From NCBI GenBank assembly GCA_028023455.1, contig JAQFVV010012405.1:13048031-13112030 (forward strand): a stretch of 64,000 nt of DNA, in the 5' to 3' direction. The notes under the pieces are model-generated. The model was given only the letters and a program-made list of their open reading frames with translations, made no database searches and was not told the DNA's origin. Both the position numbers and the translations under genes were made by a program. Numbering within the stretch: the first letter of the stretch is position 1; the number at the start of each line of letters is the position of its first letter. This document shows, piece after piece, positions 60,250 through 64,000 of this stretch. The DNA is from Epiperipatus broadwayi. Lineage: Eukaryota; Onychophora; Udeonychophora; Euonychophora; Peripatidae.

Positions 60250-60420
60250 CTTTCTCTATATCGCATCGGGCCCCTCTCTAGTTGGACCGCGACAATCTGG
60301 CCTATGTTGTGTAACCACGTACACCTTGAGCCCACCACGTTACGCCACAATCTACCCTCTCACCCTACATGTATTTACGTGTACATGTGTACTCCACTTC
60401 CCCCAAAATAAATAATATAA
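60250..60420. other. GC-richer block of unknown origin
   Basis: A ~170-bp patch (around CGCATCGGGCCCCTCTCTAG and GGACCGCGACAATCTGGCC) stands out from the AT-rich background and directly follows the hammerhead array. An 81-codon open frame covers it without recognisable motifs. No tRNA or rRNA match was recognised. Confidence 0.4.
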
Positions 60421-60424
60421 CATA

Positions 60425-63340
60425 GTGAAAATCGCCTCACTAGGTTCTAGCTCTAATAGTTAATGAGATATTCAATTCAATACTTTACTATCTCAGGTTT
60501 CTTAAAATTAACTTAGGTTCGGTTTTAAACTAACTCAAATAACTATTCTATAATTCATGAGATTAGAAGTGGAAATAAAGTGACATAGTAGATTGCATTG
60601 AGATAATATCCCATTGGATACCACCAGAATGGCATAAGAACACTATCCCCCCTTTATACTACTGTTACATATAATAACTACATAGTATTCTTATGACTTC
60701 TGCAACTTCTAATCACTAAAACTTATTTAACAATTAAAGTATTAATTTTTTATCTATCATAACAATAATAGTAATTATCTAGCTCAGAAAAATAATCTCA
60801 GGTTCTTAAATTTATTCAAGGTTAAATTAAAATAAAGTAGCAAAATATGATAAGGGATTTTGTGTCATAATTTACTACTCTGAAGTTAGATTAATAATAA
60901 AACAATAAGAATAATAATCACAATCTTCATTGTTTACTCTAACTAGTTCGGCTTTTCTTTTATCACAAATTTATAACCATAATAAATTAGTTAATAATCT
61001 AATATCCTCCTTTTTTATCTTTTCCCTTACGTAATAAAATAAATTAGTAAGTGGCAGTGTTTAGATAATCTGATAAATGAAGCAAGTGGCAACTAATAGC
61101 ATACAATTTAGCAAATTATTATGACAATGGATTTATGACCAATAACGCAATGTAATTTTATAATTATTCAATTACAAAACACCAATAAATATTTAAGATT
61201 AAATATACTTCTTTATTTATATTTTGTGCAAACAATCATATACTTAGTTTAATGACTGTAAACATACCCTGTGAACTCATGTAATGATGTAGAGAAAACA
61301 AAACTCAGACACAAGTTTTAATAAACGAATTTTAGAATTTGATTAACAACAATCAAAATTAAGATAAAACAAACAAATCTATTTACATTTATTTACAAGG
61401 GATATCCTCATTTCTTTTAACACTACAAAAGTTAAATTATACATTTTTAGATTTCTTTTATAGTTGATTAAAATTATTATACCTTTTATAAGTTATTTAT
61501 TTATTTCTAATTAGGTTTATTATATTACTTAGTTTAACTATTATATGGGTAATACTATTCTTTACCTTTTAATATTAAAAATTACAGTATTATAAGTTAT
61601 ATATGTGGGTAAACATCATTTATAAACATTATAAATTTACAATCAATATGGTTTTTCCTCTTAAAAAATATACATTCTTTTGTAACTTGATATAAGTCAC
61701 TTTGCATCTTGTTCAAATATTATTACTACCTATTACGTTTGTTATCTAATGCACGTAAACTCTAATACATTTTTTTATAAGCCATACTCATGTCTAATGC
61801 CATAACATGAGTTTAATTATCACCTGTTTCAGTTTCACATATATTATAATTATCGAATGTTATTATATTCTTTAAATATGCAATACTTATATTTTTAAAT
61901 ATAAACAACAATAAGAAAACGTTAAATCATTTTTTAATATTTTTGTATATTTCTACTTAGATATATTTTTATAAAGTTATAGTTCATTTCTTGAAAAATT
62001 AACATAATTCTCTGACTCCTTCCCTTCTTAGGATATCTGCATCTTTCTTTCAATAATCATAATATACTCTTTGTTAATACTTAACTATTCTTATTTCAAA
62101 TAACAGCATGACATACATTCTAAAATTATCTAATGTTTCTTTTCAATAGACTTATCAAATAATGATGTAGTTACAAGAAATACAGATAAAGATAGCGAAA
62201 AGATGTATAGGATATTGGGAAGATAGATAGATAACTTATCAAAATATATACTTCAAAATGTATGGAACAGTGTGAATAGGGCCGACATTCCTTGTCTGAC
62301 AACCACAACGATAAGCATGATGTGGCAGCTATTTATTCAGCTTTACCAAACATCTAAAGATTCACAAGAAAGATAAAATAACACTGTCCATGACAACATG
62401 TGTAACAGTCGTAGGGCTTTGTTAACTACGCTGATTACCATTTAAAACTACTTATAATTCCATTCCCTGTAGCATCCTTAGTTTTTTAATACATCATCTT
62501 GGTTTCCGAATCCCCACGTACTACCAAGTCACTACCCATACTATCTCTCAAGATTTTCACTGTATCTAACATCGATAAAACTAACTACCTTTTAAAACAA
62601 TAAACAAAATTCACTAATATAAAAACATTTCCCTATTCTATAAGAACAATTTGTCTTGCTTTATTACTCTGTAGGTTCGACATCTACGTTTTATTAAAAT
62701 AACACTTAAATATCCCAATCAGAAAATTAACAGAAAATATGACATAATCATTGGTTATATTGAACTATATTAATAACATATTAAATGATTATCGTATGCA
62801 TATCTTTAAAAAATCTAATTACATCTCATAGTGTTATTGCTATTGATGATAAGGCTATGAATAGGAAAGATGCGTGTTACAAAATCTCTAAGAAATGGAT
62901 CATTCAGCACTGACGCATTTACTTTCAACTAATTTACATATATCAGCATATTTTAGCATATATAAGTACATTAATTGTCATAAGCCACCACATTAAACTA
63001 ATAAACTTAAACTGATTAATCTAGTATGTAAAACGGATTAAAATTTATTCCATATTGCTAACAATTGTTAATTATCAATACAGCTAACTAACTATACAAT
63101 AATTGTTGCTAATCATTAAGATATTTTAGATGGAGATTAAAAACTGCTTTAATGGTTAAAGTGGGTCAACAGTTCACTTCAACCAATTGGTTGAAATTTT
63201 GTTTTCTTTTTTTAATGATGTAAAAACTATAAGCATGACATCAACAGAAATACAGGCATTTGATGCATCTGAAACATAGTGTTCTAATGGTGTCTTTAAA
63301 AAAAATCCAATCAAATTTGAATTTTTTATTAATTATTTTC
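60425..63340. other. AT-rich stretch, no gene seen
   Basis: Nearly 3 kb without repeat, RNA or coding signature that can be supported. It would be intronic if the candidate exons belong to one gene. Confidence 0.5.
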
Positions 63341-63347
63341 ATAACAG

Positions 63348-63482
63348 GCACATTTAATTTTTTTTATCAGTTTTCTAATTTCCACAAAACAATAAAGACA
63401 GAGAACTTTTATTGGCCTCATGATGTAGATAAACTGATTAAAAATATGCTGATCATTAACATAATTGCAGAATATCAGTCTC
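63348..63482 (+). CDS. Candidate internal exon, unknown protein
   Basis: A 135-bp open segment behind a strong acceptor (TTAATTATTTTCATAACAG to 63347), ending at an excellent donor, CAGTCTC|GTAAGTAT (63482/63483). It encodes FYQFSNFHKTIKTENFYWPH followed by DVDKLIKNMLIINIIAEYQS. It enters after one codon base and leaves with one (phase 1), matching the donor phase at 42729. No family was recognised. Confidence 0.38.
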
Positions 63483-64000
63483 GTAAGTATACAATTTTAA
63501 TTTTTTAATTGTTTGAATATTTTAATTTTTTTTTAATTATTTCCAAAAATGATTTAATTTTTATTAATTTGTGTTTGTATTGGTATGTGTGTATATAAAT
63601 TCTATAATATTTATAATATTTATTTATGCTCATATGAATTCATATGTACAGTAATTTTGTGTGTTCTAATCCAACTTTGAGGCAAACTTATTTTATAAAA
63701 ATAATGAGTCTCAAAAAGTTTAATAATTTATTATTTATTATTATGTTTATGTGGTGTGTTTGAGTTTACTCTTGCATGTTGTATAACAAGTAATGATTTA
63801 CAAAACTAATAATCAAATGTACAGAAAGATTGTAGTTGATAAAGCATTCGCAAAATTTACTAGGCATAGTACCATGTGAAAATATAAATACTTAAAACCA
63901 ATAAATAGAGATTTCAAATGATGTTTGTGTAGTAGTAGTCACAATAGTTATGCATATACCACATATAATTGTACATTCAGGCAAAGAATCAAATTCTGAT
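63483..64000. other. AT-rich stretch to the window end
   Basis: No feature was seen. It would be intron downstream of the 63348 candidate exon. Confidence 0.5.

Overview
This window reads as non-coding, transposon-rich DNA from an AT-rich animal genome, probably an invertebrate. Base composition is strongly AT. There are no operons, ribosome-binding sites or long intact genes. There are tRNA-derived SINEs with oligo(A) tails and target-site duplications (TSDs), decayed non-LTR retrotransposons of at least three families, DNA-transposon and foldback remnants, and long trinucleotide tracts. Species cannot be fixed from the sequence. Most open frames are chance frames in AT-rich or microsatellite DNA.

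Layout. 0.4-14.6 kb: two tRNA-SINE copies plus one at 14.5 kb, a LINE 3' fragment (1.7-2.4 kb), a 409-bp inverted-repeat element with 9-bp TSDs (2.6-3.0 kb), an RTE-like LINE tail (3.5-3.7 kb) and a ~643-bp tandem duplication (5.1-6.4 kb). 14.6-24 kb: mostly featureless AT-rich DNA with a near-perfect hairpin (17.26 kb), a foldback (20.3 kb), a decayed LINE ORF1-like frame with zinc-knuckle residues (21.3-22.6 kb, minus) and a (CTA)n tract. 24-32 kb: a foldback with 14-bp TSDs (24.9 kb), a 1251-bp mariner/pogo-like element with TA duplications and a second palindrome nested in it (25.6-26.8 kb), a decayed reverse transcriptase (28.1-29.9 kb), SINEs and a second RTE-like tail. 31.8-47.7 kb: a foldback family in several copies surrounding a 10-kb cluster of one LINE family, all on the minus strand. 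48.5-49.45 kb: (AAT)n tracts with a 94-bp higher-order repeat. 53.7-58.9 kb: two 2.2-kb TG...CA direct repeats around 741 bp of non-coding DNA. 59-60.2 kb: an array whose units carry a type I hammerhead ribozyme motif.

Two observations stand out. First, five related units (33.5, 50.75, 59.37, 59.84 and 60.05 kb) carry a hammerhead fold. One has every core residue, and two lie head-to-tail at a 471-bp period, as in retrozymes or Penelope-like elements. Second, three unrelated palindrome families share one unusual build: two complementary arms, a single unpaired tail of about 30-45 bp on one side only, and flanking direct repeats of variable length (9-14 bp). Variable TSDs point to target-primed reverse transcription of a hairpin rather than cut-and-paste transposition. 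I propose them as hairpin retroposons.

On host genes, a few plus-strand segments (23.45, 30.70, 42.49 and 63.35 kb) look like exons with good splice signals. The last three have compatible phases, but no protein family was recognised, and the 42.49-kb candidate lies inside a segment that appears inserted into a LINE.
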